A stretch of 64,000 nucleotides of DNA from Holacanthus passer (Eukaryota; Chordata; Actinopteri; Pomacanthidae). Below are positions 10,801 through 22,300 of the stretch, in pieces. The notes beneath the pieces are model-generated. The model had not been told where the DNA came from, searched no databases, and saw only the letters and a program-made list of their open reading frames with translations. The stretch lies in the NCBI GenBank assembly GCA_025331565.1, contig JAFREQ010000030.1:7004501-7068500 (forward strand), in the 5' to 3' direction. Made by a program: the position numbers and the translations under genes. Numbering within the stretch: position 1 is the stretch's first letter; every line of letters starts with the position of its first letter.

Positions 10801-13800
10801 CAGAAAGTGGACTATGTGTTTGCTGAGAATGGTCTTGTAGCCTATAAAAATGGACAGTTACTCTCTATCCAGGTAAGATTTACTTAATGTGTCCAAATCA
10901 CCCTTTTATGCAGATACTTGTACTATCAAAGCCTGTTCTATCAAAGTTTTCATTTGACACGTTAAGATGATTTGTCATCCTAATCTTGGCTTTGTGAATA
11001 CAAAAATACAAAGATACCCAATATGATGACGTTAGCTCATCGGACAGGCAGGAAGTTCACTTTGTCTGCTTGCTTTTATCAGTCCATCCAGGCACATATG
11101 GGAGAAGAGCTACTGCAAGATTTCATCAACTTCTGTCTCAACTACATGGCCAAGATCAAACTGCCTAAGAAGAGGTACAAACACATCAGAGTCACAAGTT
11201 CATGATCAGTATTTGTTTTTTGGGTTTACAGTTCTGTAGTTCTAATCTAATATGCATGGATGGGTGCCTAACATTTGACAGTGTAAAATAATAACTGATG
11301 GTAAAGATCTGGTTTAGCCTTTTGGGGACAAAATTGTAATGTGAAATGTTTTACAGGGGGACATTCATTGAGTTCCGTAACGGCATGTTGAACATCTCCC
11401 CTATTGGACGCAGCTGTACACATGAAGAGAGGAAAGAGTTCTATGAGCTAGATCAGGTAGTACACACACATTCACACGAAAGCCATTTCTTTGGCTTGAC
11501 AGAAAGTGCAAAAGTGTAATATTTGTATTACCCAAGGATCCAATGACTGTGTATCATGTGATAGGGGTCACTTGTTGTGATGAACCTACAGAGCTTTATC
11601 TCAAAAGCTGTTAACTGTTTGCTAACATGTTTGACACAACATTTTTTTTAATAATCTTTTAATGCAGCATTAACTTTACCTATCTTTGCAATGTGTAACA
11701 GCCATTTACATGATGGCAAGATTGTGGTAGAATGTACAATGGGGTAAAAAAGTCTGAGATCACGTTGAAAATTTCTTCATCTTTTGACAAAACCTGGAAA
11801 TAATCAGAACTTTTGAGGATTCAGAAACATTGAAAAATACAAGTTATGACATGACACAAGCAGATCATTCTGTGACACCACAAGAAGCTCTTTGGAACAT
11901 TATCAAATCATACTGGGAATAAAGTTCAGGTTTTGCAAAAACTTGTAGTCTGTGCCAGCTCGATTGCATGCTGTCATTAAAGCAAAAGGGGGACATACCA
12001 TATACTAAGATGTTCTTAAATCGATGTACTTTTATTTACTTTTCTATTTAGCTTTGCTTATTACACTGTCACAAGGTGAAGACAAAAATGACATCTTCAA
12101 AAATCTGCAGGGCTGGGGTTTTTATTTTCTGTTTGCTCTTTACAGAAAGAGAAAATCAGAGAGACGTTTGTGTCCGTATTAAAGGAAGAGTTCAAAGGAA
12201 AAGGATTGTCATTTTCAATCGGTGAGTCAACTGCATTCATGCAATTTTACAGTTTGTATTTTTTGAAAGAAACACAGGTCCATTCAAATCGGTTGGGAAC
12301 ACAGTATTAGTAGCAGCATTATTAAGTAGTAGGCTATAGTACAAACAAAAAACTATTACAACCTTGGACAGTATGAGATATCAGGCCACTTGCTGCTGTT
12401 TCTACATCCACATTAATACATTTTCCTTTTAAAATGCACAACTCTTGCTACGTTTACACCTAGTGTTCACACTACTCTGGCCTTCAGCCCTAAAATGGAG
12501 ATTCAAATAAGGGTTGGATCAACAGCAGCTGAACTTCATTGTAGACAACCAAGCCCAGTTGCTGTTGATTCAACCCTTACTTGAACACCATGACCTGGAT
12601 GACTGAGAACCTTCACAGACCCTAAAATGGAGACTTTTGGAAACGCTGCTGACCCCATTTTAGTTTGCAAACTCCATGATTGTCTTTGTGGTCTGGACAG
12701 CAGATACCAACATTCACTTCCAGATTGGGTCGTGACCTGACAGTCACGACCTGTCCTGATTCGTCACACCCTGCACCACACACATCACTTGACCATTCTT
12801 CCAGAAGAAAACAAAGAACACCAGCCTGTACATTTATATCTAGGATAGAATATTTAGTAATCGTAAATGGACTGCATTTTATAGCACTTTTCTACCCACC
12901 ACTCAAAGTTCTTTACAACATATGCTACATTCATCCATTCAAACACTGATGGCAGAGCCTGCCATGCAAAGTGCCGAACTGCATCAGGAGCCATACAGCA
13001 CACACAGCCATGAGTGTGTGAGTGTGTGAGGTTTCCTTGGGCAAGACACAGGCAGCACAGGCATGTTGGTCTGAATGGAAATCATTTCTGATACAGTGCT
13101 AATGCTCGTCTGGATGGAGATTGTTTTCATTACGTCACCATTTTAAAGTGGAAACATATTAGTGTGGATGTAGCAGTGTGATGTCAATTCTCCACATAAT
13201 CGCTTCCTGCCTCTGGGTCTTTATTTCTCTGCAGGAGGGCAGATCAGCTTTGATGTGTTTCCTGATGGTTGGGATAAGAGATTCTGTCTGGGGATTGTAG
13301 AGAAGGACAACTACTCAACCATTCACTTCTTTGGAGACAAGACCAAACCTGTGAGTATGCTAACCACTGCAGCTCAATAATGGCTGAGTAGACAAAGACA
13401 GAATATCAATAGAATTACCATGTAACACCAATGGTAACAAGACCAAACAGGCATTCAAGATTTCAACACACTTTCTACAAGCAGGTCTGTGTTGTGTGGG
13501 CGGCATTGTGGGTGACATGCCCTAATCTCAACTAACTTGTTCACTGACTCCCCCTCTTACCTGCTACTAGCTAGTGCGAACTGCGAAGACGAGCAAAGAC
13601 CACGTCAGTCACACCATTTTGTGACTCTTCATATTAACTGTATTTGTGGAACTGTATCAGGGTAATTATTGTATTATCCTGAGTCTGTGAGAAAAGCAAC
13701 CACTTTGATGCTTGTTTGAACTCAGCACCCAGCCTGAACCCGGCTCCCTGCCCTGAGCTGAAGGTCTGGCTTGGGTTGCACTGATCACGTACCTGCTCAC

Positions 13801-14919
13801 CCTTAAGGAACAGCACCGGGCTTTGAAGCCAGTTTGACATAGTGGTCTAAGTATGTAATTACAACTTCCTGGTCCGAGAGGGGGCTAAAAGGCATTTTTC
13901 CTGCACACAATGGGAAAAGGAGTGGCTGTAAAACGGTGGATACATAACCCCTGCAAAATTGTTTGTTTCACTAACAGAATTTGATAATAATAATAATAAT
14001 AATAATAACTTTATTTGCATAGCACTTTTCAAAACAGAGTTACAAAGTGCTTTACATTAAAAACAACAATAATTAACAACAAATAAAATACAGAGCATAA
14101 AAAATAATAAATGTGTATAAACAGATAAGATGAAATAAATACATACATAAATAAATATAATAAATAGGAATAAAAGAATAGAGACAACAGGACATGGGCT
14201 AAGAAAAGCTAAATGATAGAAATGAGTTTTAAGACGCGATTTAAAAGAGGACACTGAGTTTGCTTGTCTAAGAGCCTCAGGCAGGGAGTTCCACAGCTGA
14301 GGGGCCGAGACAGCAAAGGCCCTGTCGCCTTTTGTGACAAGTCTTGATTTTGGAACCTTTAATAGGGCCCTGTCAGAGGATCTCAAGCTTCGGCCTGGCT
14401 TATAGGGAGTCAACAATTCACAGATATAGGCAGGAGCCAGTAATACAACTCCACTGAAAAACAAAAAAATAAATGTTATATGTGCACTTTTCATGTTGAC
14501 CAAATGCTCTCTTTCTGTCATCTTGGCTCAAGCTGAAGTAAACACGCCACAGCCTGAGTTTGAGCTTTTAAGGAGGGATGATTGGGCATCACTGTAAAGA
14601 AAAGGGGTGTGCTAGATTTATAACACAAGACAAAACGAGCATCATTGCATATGGAATTCGGCACAATAATGTTTTTTTTAATCGTTGGCAGCCAAAATCA
14701 TAATTGAAAATGAAATTCAGTTGATCACCTAACACTAATCTGTGATTCAGAGGATCATAGTGTAGCCAAGCTAACCTCTATGTGTGTGTGTGCTTTGGTT
14801 TTTTTTTGTTACAGGGAGGAAACGACTATGAGATCTACTCTGACCCTCGCACTATTGGCCATGAAGTCACCTGTCCAGAGGAAACACAACAACTTTGTCA
14901 GCAGCTTTTCTTCTCTTGA
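7848..14919 (+). CDS. pmm2: Phosphomannomutase 2
   Basis: Cytosolic HAD-family enzyme converting mannose-6-phosphate to mannose-1-phosphate, the precursor of GDP-mannose for N-glycosylation. Coding exons: 7848-7922, 10582-10693, 10796-10872, 11083-11174, 11357-11456, 12146-12221, 13235-13350 and 14815-14919 (stop TGA), 250 aa. All boundaries are GT-AG and the frame is intact across every junction. Residues 13-20 read LFDVDGTL: Asp15 should be the phosphorylated nucleophile and Asp17 the general acid. VGVVGGSD, RGTFIEFRNGMLNISPIGRS, GGQISFDVFPDGWDKR and FFGDKTKPGGNDYEI are family hallmarks. SIGGQISFDVFPDGWDKR and FFGDKTKPGGND favour PMM2 over PMM1. Length is close to human PMM2 (246 aa). The ATG opens the only in-frame first exon. 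Repeats fill introns 1, 5, 6 and 7. Confidence 0.95.
8421..9694. mobile_element. Long inverted repeat element in pmm2 intron 1
   Basis: Two arms of about 220 bp, 8421-8641 and 9475-9694, are near-perfect reverse complements. The left arm runs from GCTGATGCTAAACAAGTTGT to GCTCACTGTTTGGTTTGTGC; the right arm runs from GCACAAACCAAACAGTGAGC to ACAACTTGTTAGCATCAGC. They flank about 830 bp of unrelated DNA with no transposase frame. The arms differ by a few substitutions and one-base indels. This looks like a non-autonomous DNA transposon with long terminal inverted repeats. No target-site duplication is clear. Confidence 0.8.
11735..12045 (+). mobile_element. Internally deleted Tc1-like element in pmm2 intron 5
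   Basis: The left end near 11740 (GGGGTAAAAAAGTCTGAGATCA) resembles Tc1-family terminal repeats. Near 11958-12010 a frame reads ARLHAVIKAKGGHTIY then stop, the usual C-terminal ending of fish Tc1-like transposases. The catalytic middle is missing. Ends are approximate. Confidence 0.55.
12504..12583. repeat. 28-bp-stem hairpin in pmm2 intron 6
   Basis: Arms 12504-12531 and 12556-12583 are reverse complements over 28 positions, with one mismatch and two G-U wobbles in the RNA sense, and a loop of about 24 bases. The plus-strand left arm begins CAAATAAGGGTTGGATCAAC. Lying in an intron, it would fold in the pmm2 pre-mRNA. It could be a miniature palindromic transposon or a small-RNA hairpin; nothing in the sequence decides. 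Confidence 0.75.
12858..13075 (+). repeat. Dispersed repeat, GTAAATGGACTGCATTT family (copy A)
   Basis: It begins GTAAATGGACTGCATTTTAT and continues with ACCACTCAAAGTTCTTTAC, CATTCATCCATTCAAACACTG and CCTTGGGCAAGACAC. The same series is found at 24122-24370. The family is widespread in fish genomes. I do not assign it to a superfamily. Confidence 0.7.
13983..14440 (-). mobile_element. 3' end of an L2/CR1-like LINE
   Basis: A minus-strand frame reads APAYICELLTPYKPGRSLRS, later TKGDRAFAVSAPQLWNSLPE and FKSRLKTHFYHLAF. This is the conserved C-terminal segment downstream of the reverse transcriptase domain in fish L2/Rex1-like LINEs. The element's 3' end lies at an ATA/ATT microsatellite (13983-14008) with the typical CTTTATTTGCATAGCACTTTT tail next to it. 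The element is 5'-truncated near 14440, as is usual for LINEs. It is in reverse orientation inside pmm2 intron 7. Confidence 0.75.
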
Positions 14920-15400
14920 GAGAGAGGATACCTAACAACTGTCACTTTGTTCCTCTCATTTTTACAAAACAGAGAGGAAAGACTTCTATGAAGATGGGTT
15001 CTTTAGTTGTCAAGCTCTGACCTTTAGATTTAATCACTAAAATATTTAATTTAATGTAGAAAGTGTCATGGTGTCTTTGATGAGGTCAAGTCAGGAAACG
15101 GAGGAGTCACTGATAAATGAGAGGAGGGATTTCTGGGTATTTTTGGTCGGGCTTTGTGTAAGAGCTGTCATGGCTTTAAATTTGGTAGTAAAAGTAATGG
15201 TTTAAAATGGCAAGTTAACTTTTTTTTGTGTGTGTTATCAGAATGACCTCATTGTAAACATGGAGACAAAACCCATACCAACATAATTCTTCCATTCTTT
15301 GTCACAAGAAAACTCAGCTGAAAACCTGTTTGCTTGGATCTATCAGTTCATGTGCTGCATGCCAATACACCCAATTCTGAATCTGATTTGAACTAAATCC
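14920..15400 (+). other. pmm2: pmm2 3'UTR region
   Basis: Sequence following the pmm2 stop. I see no canonical AATAAA before the Tc1 fossil begins near 15.4 kb. The 3' end therefore uses a variant signal or runs into the repeat. Confidence 0.35.
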
Positions 15401-15429
15401 CAACTCCCATGCGACATACTGCACCTCTG

Positions 15430-16330
15430 ACAGGCTGCGTGAGTGACACAAACACAGAGTTTCACCACCTTTGGCAAGTGTCACAGCTTGTAGATGCTTT
15501 TTGTAGCCAGGTAAGAGTTTACAGTGCTGGTTTGGGGGGTTTCACTCATTCTTGCCTGCAAAAGGCTTCTAGTTCTGTGAGATTCTTGGGCTGTCTTGCA
15601 TGCACTGCTCATTTCTGGTCTATCCACAGATTTTTGATGATGTTCAGGTCTGGGGACTGTGAAGGCCAGGCCATTCAGCTTTTTTATAGATGGCGTGATG
15701 TTTGCTTCACAACACAAGCCCAGAGCATGTTCGATCCACCCCAGTGCTTAACAGTTGGCAAGATGTTCTTTTCATGAAATTCTGCACCCATTTGTCTCCA
15801 AACATACCTTTGCTCATTGTGGCCAAAAAGTTCTATTTGAACTTCATCAGTCCACAGGACTTTCAAAATGCATCCAGCTTGTTTACATGTTCCTTTTTAA
15901 ACTTCTGATACTGCATTTTGTGACACAGGAAAGGTTTTCTTCTGATTACTCTTCCATGAAAGTCAGTGTCAGTGTCAGTGTCGCTGCACAATAGAACGGT
16001 GCACCACCACTCCAGAGTCTGGAGGTTTTTTGCAGTCAACCAGGGGTTTTGGTTTGCCTTTCTAGCATAATGTTAATTGCAATTTCTTAATTACATTAAG
16101 AACAGAGGAAACGGCTACCTGAAAATCCTGTGCTATTTTCTTATTGCCTTTTTCTGTTTTGTGGGAATCAGTTGTTCTAATTTTCAGAGTAGTAGGCAGC
16201 TGCTTAGAGGAGCCCATGGCTAATGATCGTTGGAACAAGGTTTGAAAAGTCAGTCTGCTGTGAAACTTGCTTCACTTGGCTGAGATTTTGACCAGGGTTG
16301 CCAATACCTTTTTCGTGCAGCTGTATCTCT
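15430..16330 (-). mobile_element. Tc1-like transposon with frameshifted transposase
   Basis: Minus-strand frames give LWTDEVQIELFGHNEQRYVW and WGGSNMLWACVV, core DDE motifs of Tc1-family transposases. In another frame, near 15620-15680, the strand reads WPSQSPDLNIIKNLW, the catalytic-region hallmark. These lie in different frames with stops between, so the gene is dead. The segment near 16180-16330 matches the 5' part of the fossil at the window start. A short TCAGTG tandem run near 15961-15985 interrupts it. It sits between the convergent ends of pmm2 and mtmr7. Confidence 0.8.
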
Positions 16331-16344
16331 GGCATTTCTGTACT

Positions 16345-19329
16345 GACATGTCTTGGTACTTACTGGCCGACGTATATACTGATACTGATATATATGCAAA
16401 AAGCTAAAACTGGACCATAATTGTATCTGTGTTGTATCATATGTATTATAGACGTTAGAAGTTATAGAAGTTAACAAGGATCAAAATGTACTAATAAAAT
16501 AAAACAGGAGAGCTCTCTTTAAGAAACATGATGATCAGTTTGTTGCAGTCTTACATGGAGGTGTTCTTGTTGTCAGTGGCTAAATAGTTAAAATTACATT
16601 TGAATTCATAAGAATGTTCAGAGGAAGACTCAGTGCTGAGAAATGCAACATGTTTTCTAGGAAACATCCCATTACAGGCCAAACTCTCAGCCTGAAAGCC
16701 CTTAACCATGCACATGGATTGCAAATGTCAAATTGGAACATATTTCATGAGTGTTGTCAAATCTGACCATGAAGTATGCAGATAAAACTGCTTTTTTTCT
16801 ACAGACATCATCAACAAGCAACCTATCATATTCTTTGGCACCGTGATGAACCATTAAAACAACAATAATTTCAAATATACCAGTGTTCTAACAAATACAA
16901 ATGTTCTTCATATGTCATGTTGAAGGATATGTCAGACCCAATATATTGCAGTTCTTTCCCTTTAATGGTGCAATTATTGATAGATCATTCACATCAATGG
17001 ATACAGAACATACACACCACAGGCTACAGTGAAATGTACAAGGGGGAGAAGAGATCTTATAGCTCATTAGGTACAGTCAGTGTTGTCACACACAGCAAGC
17101 AGCATGGCATCATCACACACTGGGTGCTGTTCTTTTACCTTCTTATTTTTGGATGTTGGTACACCTGCCAGGGCCATTGAGCCAAACTGCTCTACAGCTA
17201 TAAATAGGGAAACTTTTTAAAATATACCAACAATGGAAAGAGGGCAAAATCTTGACTTGGTCGTGTGAATGTCAAGAGTATACATGATTTCCAGGACATT
17301 GTTCTTAAAATCTGTGGTTTAAAATGGTCTACATGACAATATATGTGCTCAAATATTTGGTCTCCTTCCTTCCTCAATCCCACAGGTAGCTTTCACTGCT
17401 CAGCAGTGAAATACAGTTTACAGTTTTCTTTACAGTCTGTCCACCCACGTTAAAGGAGTTACATGTGGAGTCACAGTAGGTTTTCACTGTCAGCTTTAAA
17501 TACACTAACATAACAATGTGCTCCAATAGGTACAGCCCAACACAATTTATGCTTGTTAAAATATGGAATGTACTTACACACAGAGATCCCTCTGGACAGT
17601 GTAGAGACCATGAAATAAACTAAGAGGTTTGTTCTTGCTGTTGGCAATTCATCTAAGTGGGTATGTTAAAAGTGACATATCACCTGAAAGGACATAAGCT
17701 ATAAATTCTGAAGTTCTTAAAGCACACACCAGTCAAACACAGTGTATAATGCATAATGACATTTCAACACCAGCTATCTGACAGAAGTGGATTTCTTGAT
17801 ATACACATTTTCATCTGAGAGATTCAGTTGGTTTGATGATAAGTATTATATCAGTGTGGATATCAGGTCCTTATAGAAGATATACAGTACGCTGAAACAT
17901 AACAAAATAAATGGCTTGAAAATCATATATTGCACACATAAATGCAAAAGAAAATACTGTAGTCCAGCATTCATTGTAAACATTAATATTTTTCTTCACA
18001 TTTTGTTCATCTTGTTTATTCCTGTTCCTGGTAATCTAATCTAATGACCAATCGTTCAGACCGCAAATCTGTGACATATTCCCTTTGTGTTATATTTTTA
18101 TTCCGGGTAAAGCTTGGAAACTTGTATTTTTAAAAAGAGCGTTTGGAAGATCCACATCTGTCATTTCTGCTAATCTTTGAACTCTGGTTTTTAAATCTTA
18201 ACCAAATTAATATACTTTATTTGAACTCTCAGAATCTAAATACTGCCACCTAGTGGCTGATTTGTGGTCAATCGAGTGATGTGGTTTTAGGGAAGTCCAG
18301 GAGAAGTTACAAGGGAATAAATCATTTTAGAGCCGAGTACAACCGAAGACAAGGCTTCATGGAAGTTTAGGTCAGAGAAGAAACTGAGCGGATTTAGGCT
18401 GTCGGCTCATTGGCCTACCAGTGTTTAGACTGCATCATAGAACACTTCCAGTTTCCCTAGCAGCAACTATAGCTCGATTTCTGTTGTTACTGAGTTAGAG
18501 TACTTTACTAGTGGCCCCTCACACCTAACTTGATCCAGACTTGTTGAATAAGTATGTTACGTCTCAAGGAGATATGACATTGCTGACAGCAGGTCAGTTT
18601 TTGAGCACACCTATCTGATGCTTCCAGTATGTCTTAAGTGAAAATGTCTACTAGCCCTACAAAGAAATACCTCAGAGGATAAACTATTATTACTAGTATC
18701 ATAATGCATATTATTTTACACTGCAGAAGGAAGACTGAATATAAATAAATCTATCAGTAAATCTTCCACCATGTTGCAAATTATTTGACATGATAAACAT
18801 GGACCCAAGGTTTGTCTAGTGAGTGTTTGTTGTACTCGAAAAATGGAAATCCCCTCATCAAGCCTGTGGCGTACATTATTAGGCTGGTTTCATGTAACAT
18901 TTGTCCATCTCACAGTAGTAACAGTGCATTCTTTAACAATGTACAAATGACAGTAATTGAGCTCACCTAAAAACAACATCCACATATTAAAAAAAACAGC
19001 CCATCTGGCCTTCTGCAACAAAACATGAAATTTAAAAAATGTCAAATCAAAAACACTAAACTGGCGTCTTTCAGTGCCTTCATCAAAAAGGTGAACTGTT
19101 AAACAGCCTGTGAGGTTTCTTCCTAATTCATTGTGACTCCCTTTGAACTCCTACAAAACAAAACATGAAATCCAACTGCCTTTCAGTGAGTCAGTAGCCA
19201 TCATTAACTCGTCACAGTCTGCTTCTGCTCCTCTCCAGGTGTTTGAATAAATATTTTGGGGATCTACTGTAAGAGCGGTGATTTCCTCTTTCATCATCCG
19301 GCCAGGTGGCAGTGTTCCCTTTTTTCCAG
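16345..19329. other. Intergenic and mtmr7 3'UTR region
   Basis: AT-rich DNA without a supported gene. The part next to 19329 must be mtmr7 3'UTR. AATAAA in the mtmr7 sense (TTTATT on plus) occurs at 18015-18020 and 18097-18102, about 1.2-1.3 kb after the stop, and these are candidate polyadenylation signals. Nothing else is recognisable. Confidence 0.4.
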
Positions 19330-22300
19330 TCAGGCAGTAGTAAAGGCAGCCTCATCTGAGTCTGGGTCCTTTCTGTCGTCCCCGCCGCTGGATGAGCGGC
19401 TGCTGAGGTCTGCCACGCCAGACTCCACGTCGCTGCAGGTGGAGAGGTCATTAAGGTCGTGACTCTTGAGATGGATGTGCTGCCCTAGAGGCAGGGTGAG
19501 AGCGGGGTCCTTGGTCTGAGCCTTCTGATTGGCTGGTTCAGAGGAGAGTGTGAGGCCATTGTCCTGTGCAGGGCTGGTGACTGGGTCTGGGTAAGTGGTG
19601 GGCGGGTCCGGCCCGCAGTGTCTTTGCCACAGGTGGCTAGTCCGCCTCCTCGGAACCTTGATCTTCTCCCATGTCATTGGCCTCCCTGTCAGGGCTGCTA
19701 TCCTCTACAGAGAGGGAGAACAACAAACATACACTATCTTTAATAGTTGACAAATGTGTGAATGAGGATGTTAGATTTTGGTTAAATATTCTCTAATGCG
19801 GAGCCACAAATATTTACATCATTTGATTAGTCCTCCATTCTGGAAAATCCTGCCAGATTGGCAGCAGTGCAGTGCCTATATTTAGGAATATACTGACATA
19901 TAAAAAAAATACCCTGTTTTGAATAATAATTTGTGTCTGATATGTTTGTTCAACTTCCTTGTTGAATATTCTTAAAATTATATCTCTTCTTTCTCCCTCA
20001 TTGAAAAATAAAAAATCTAATATTGTTTATTTCAGATGTATAACTGTTGGATACAAGATGTCTCATACTTATCCATTCTCAGTGTATGTTTCCACATCGG
20101 ACTAGTCAAGGTTGCAAATTGGATATTGGCTTCTTGTATGTATTTATGGTAAACACAGATTTAAAGCAACACAGAGAAAAACTTTCCCCCTTCAGCAGAG
20201 AAATCGTAAAAAGTATAGTATCTCTGCACATAAATCATTCTGCATTGTGAAGATCAAACATACAAATTAAGTAACAATAAGCAAAAGACATTTTCAGAGG
20301 ACTCAATAAAAGTGAATCTAAAATAAATGTAAATGTGTCATGTATCATCATGTATGTATGTACCAATAAATATTTAAATGCACTTGTGTTCTCATCCTTT
20401 AAGTTTTCCTTGTCATAGAAATTAAATTGAAGTTTTCACTGAAAGGGATGTCTGAGAGGTCATCCAAATAATCTTGCAAACTGGCAGTATTAATGTAAAC
20501 AGTAGTTTTCATTTTACATTGGTTGCAAACAACATATTTACAGTTCTCAGACTTCTGAAATACATCGTGCACAGTGTGTCTTTTTCACTTTAAATTTTTG
20601 TTTGGATGAGGGCATAAAAGGGAATAGAGACATTAGAGTTTAATTTGGGCAAAAAGGGGAAAACTATATGATTTCCGTAGGATTTGTGACAACTGTATTT
20701 AATCTCTCATTTAAATCTGAGAGAGAGATTCTCAGATTCATTTTGGAGAGACAGATGTTAAATGTTATGGTGGTGTTGTAACAGGGGGTGTCTTTGTGTG
20801 CTGTATGCCTTGTCTGGAGCCCAGGTGGTGGTGGTGGGCGGTTCCTCCTGGAGGTACCTCCTGGTGGTTGGTCAGCTCCTCCTCCAGCTGCTGGGATTCC
20901 TCCCTCACGGCAGACAGGAAGTCAGCAGGTGACTGGCGAGGAGGCGTTGATTTCTCTACATGGTTATAGAGACCCTTCCACATTCTGGAGACAAATTGAG
21001 CAAAGGAGGGAATAAAGAAATTCTAATAGTTTTTGTAATGATTTTTTCTCTACATATAGATATACAATATACTATAATACTGTATTTTAGAAAGGTATTA
21101 AATACATATTGAATTCTAAATACAGCATTTATTTTGCCTTTTCAACAGTCAAATGATATGACGGCTGCATTTACCACTACACATTCATCAGTCAGTGGGT
21201 GTGTTTGCTGCAGTGACTCACTTGAAGCAGTAGGGGGTGGTGTTGGGTCTCAGGATGCCCTGAGTCTGGCTCAGCTCAGCCTTGTACAAAGGGTTGGTGT
21301 ACTCAGCTCTGTCCTTCCACAGCTGAGGCCACACAGAATGACTCCGCTCACGAAGCCTAGAGTCAACCAATTACAAAAACATGATGGATGGCTCAAAGGA
21401 ACTAAATATCTTTTCAAATACAGCACTCAGAGAATGAATATAATTCTGAAACTGAGCATGGATCTTAAAGATGCACAACGCAATATTTTTATGTGAATAC
21501 ATACTCAGCATAAAGCACAGTGCGGGTCAGCACCTTGTTAGCTCCTCATTATCCTATTGGCCAAAATGAAAAGGAGTTTACTCCCCTCAAAGCTGCTGGC
21601 AGACATCCAGACCTACGCAGCAGAAGTTAATTCAGGACAGGACAACTCTGACGTCAAAATTAATTGATTATATGGATGTTATTGTCCTGCAAGATCAATT
21701 AGGTGACACAGTGCTGTTTTACATATGTACCTTAATTTAACTGCAGTGGATCTGGAAAGTTATAAAAATGAGGCTGTAAATGAAGCTGATTTTTTATGGT
21801 TATAAACTGTAACAAATTTGCCAAACCAAAAAAGAGCAACAGAAGTTAGCTGCAATCAAAAAACAATAAAACACCGGGCATTAAGTTTTTGACATATAGA
21901 GTTTGAAATAAAACGTTGGAGTTACGTCAATATTTGACTCTCATTTTAGACACATTATCTGTGACTGCAAAGTGCATGTGTATGCTTGAGTGTGTGTTTG
22001 TGTATAAAGTGGATATCAAAAACAAACACACTATTTCCACTTTTTAAATAGATATTAATGGAAACTATGCTTACTGTGCTTGTTTCTGACAGAGCAGCTA
22101 CATAGGTAGCCAAACAGTAACATCTTTAACTAGTGTCTTCAGACAATGCACGGTGTATTTACTCTGTGTGTGTATGTCAGGCCTACCTCATATCCCTGCG
22201 TTCCTTCTGGCAGTTGCCCAGGAAGGTCCCAAATTGACAGGAGTAGACGTGTGTGTGTATGGCGATGAGGAAGCGCTCATTGAACTCAAAGGCACATGGA

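Noticed and set aside
7848..14919. PMM1 instead of PMM2
   Set aside because: GGQISFDVFPDGWDKR and FFGDKTKPGGND agree with PMM2, and the short N terminus lacks the PMM1 extension.
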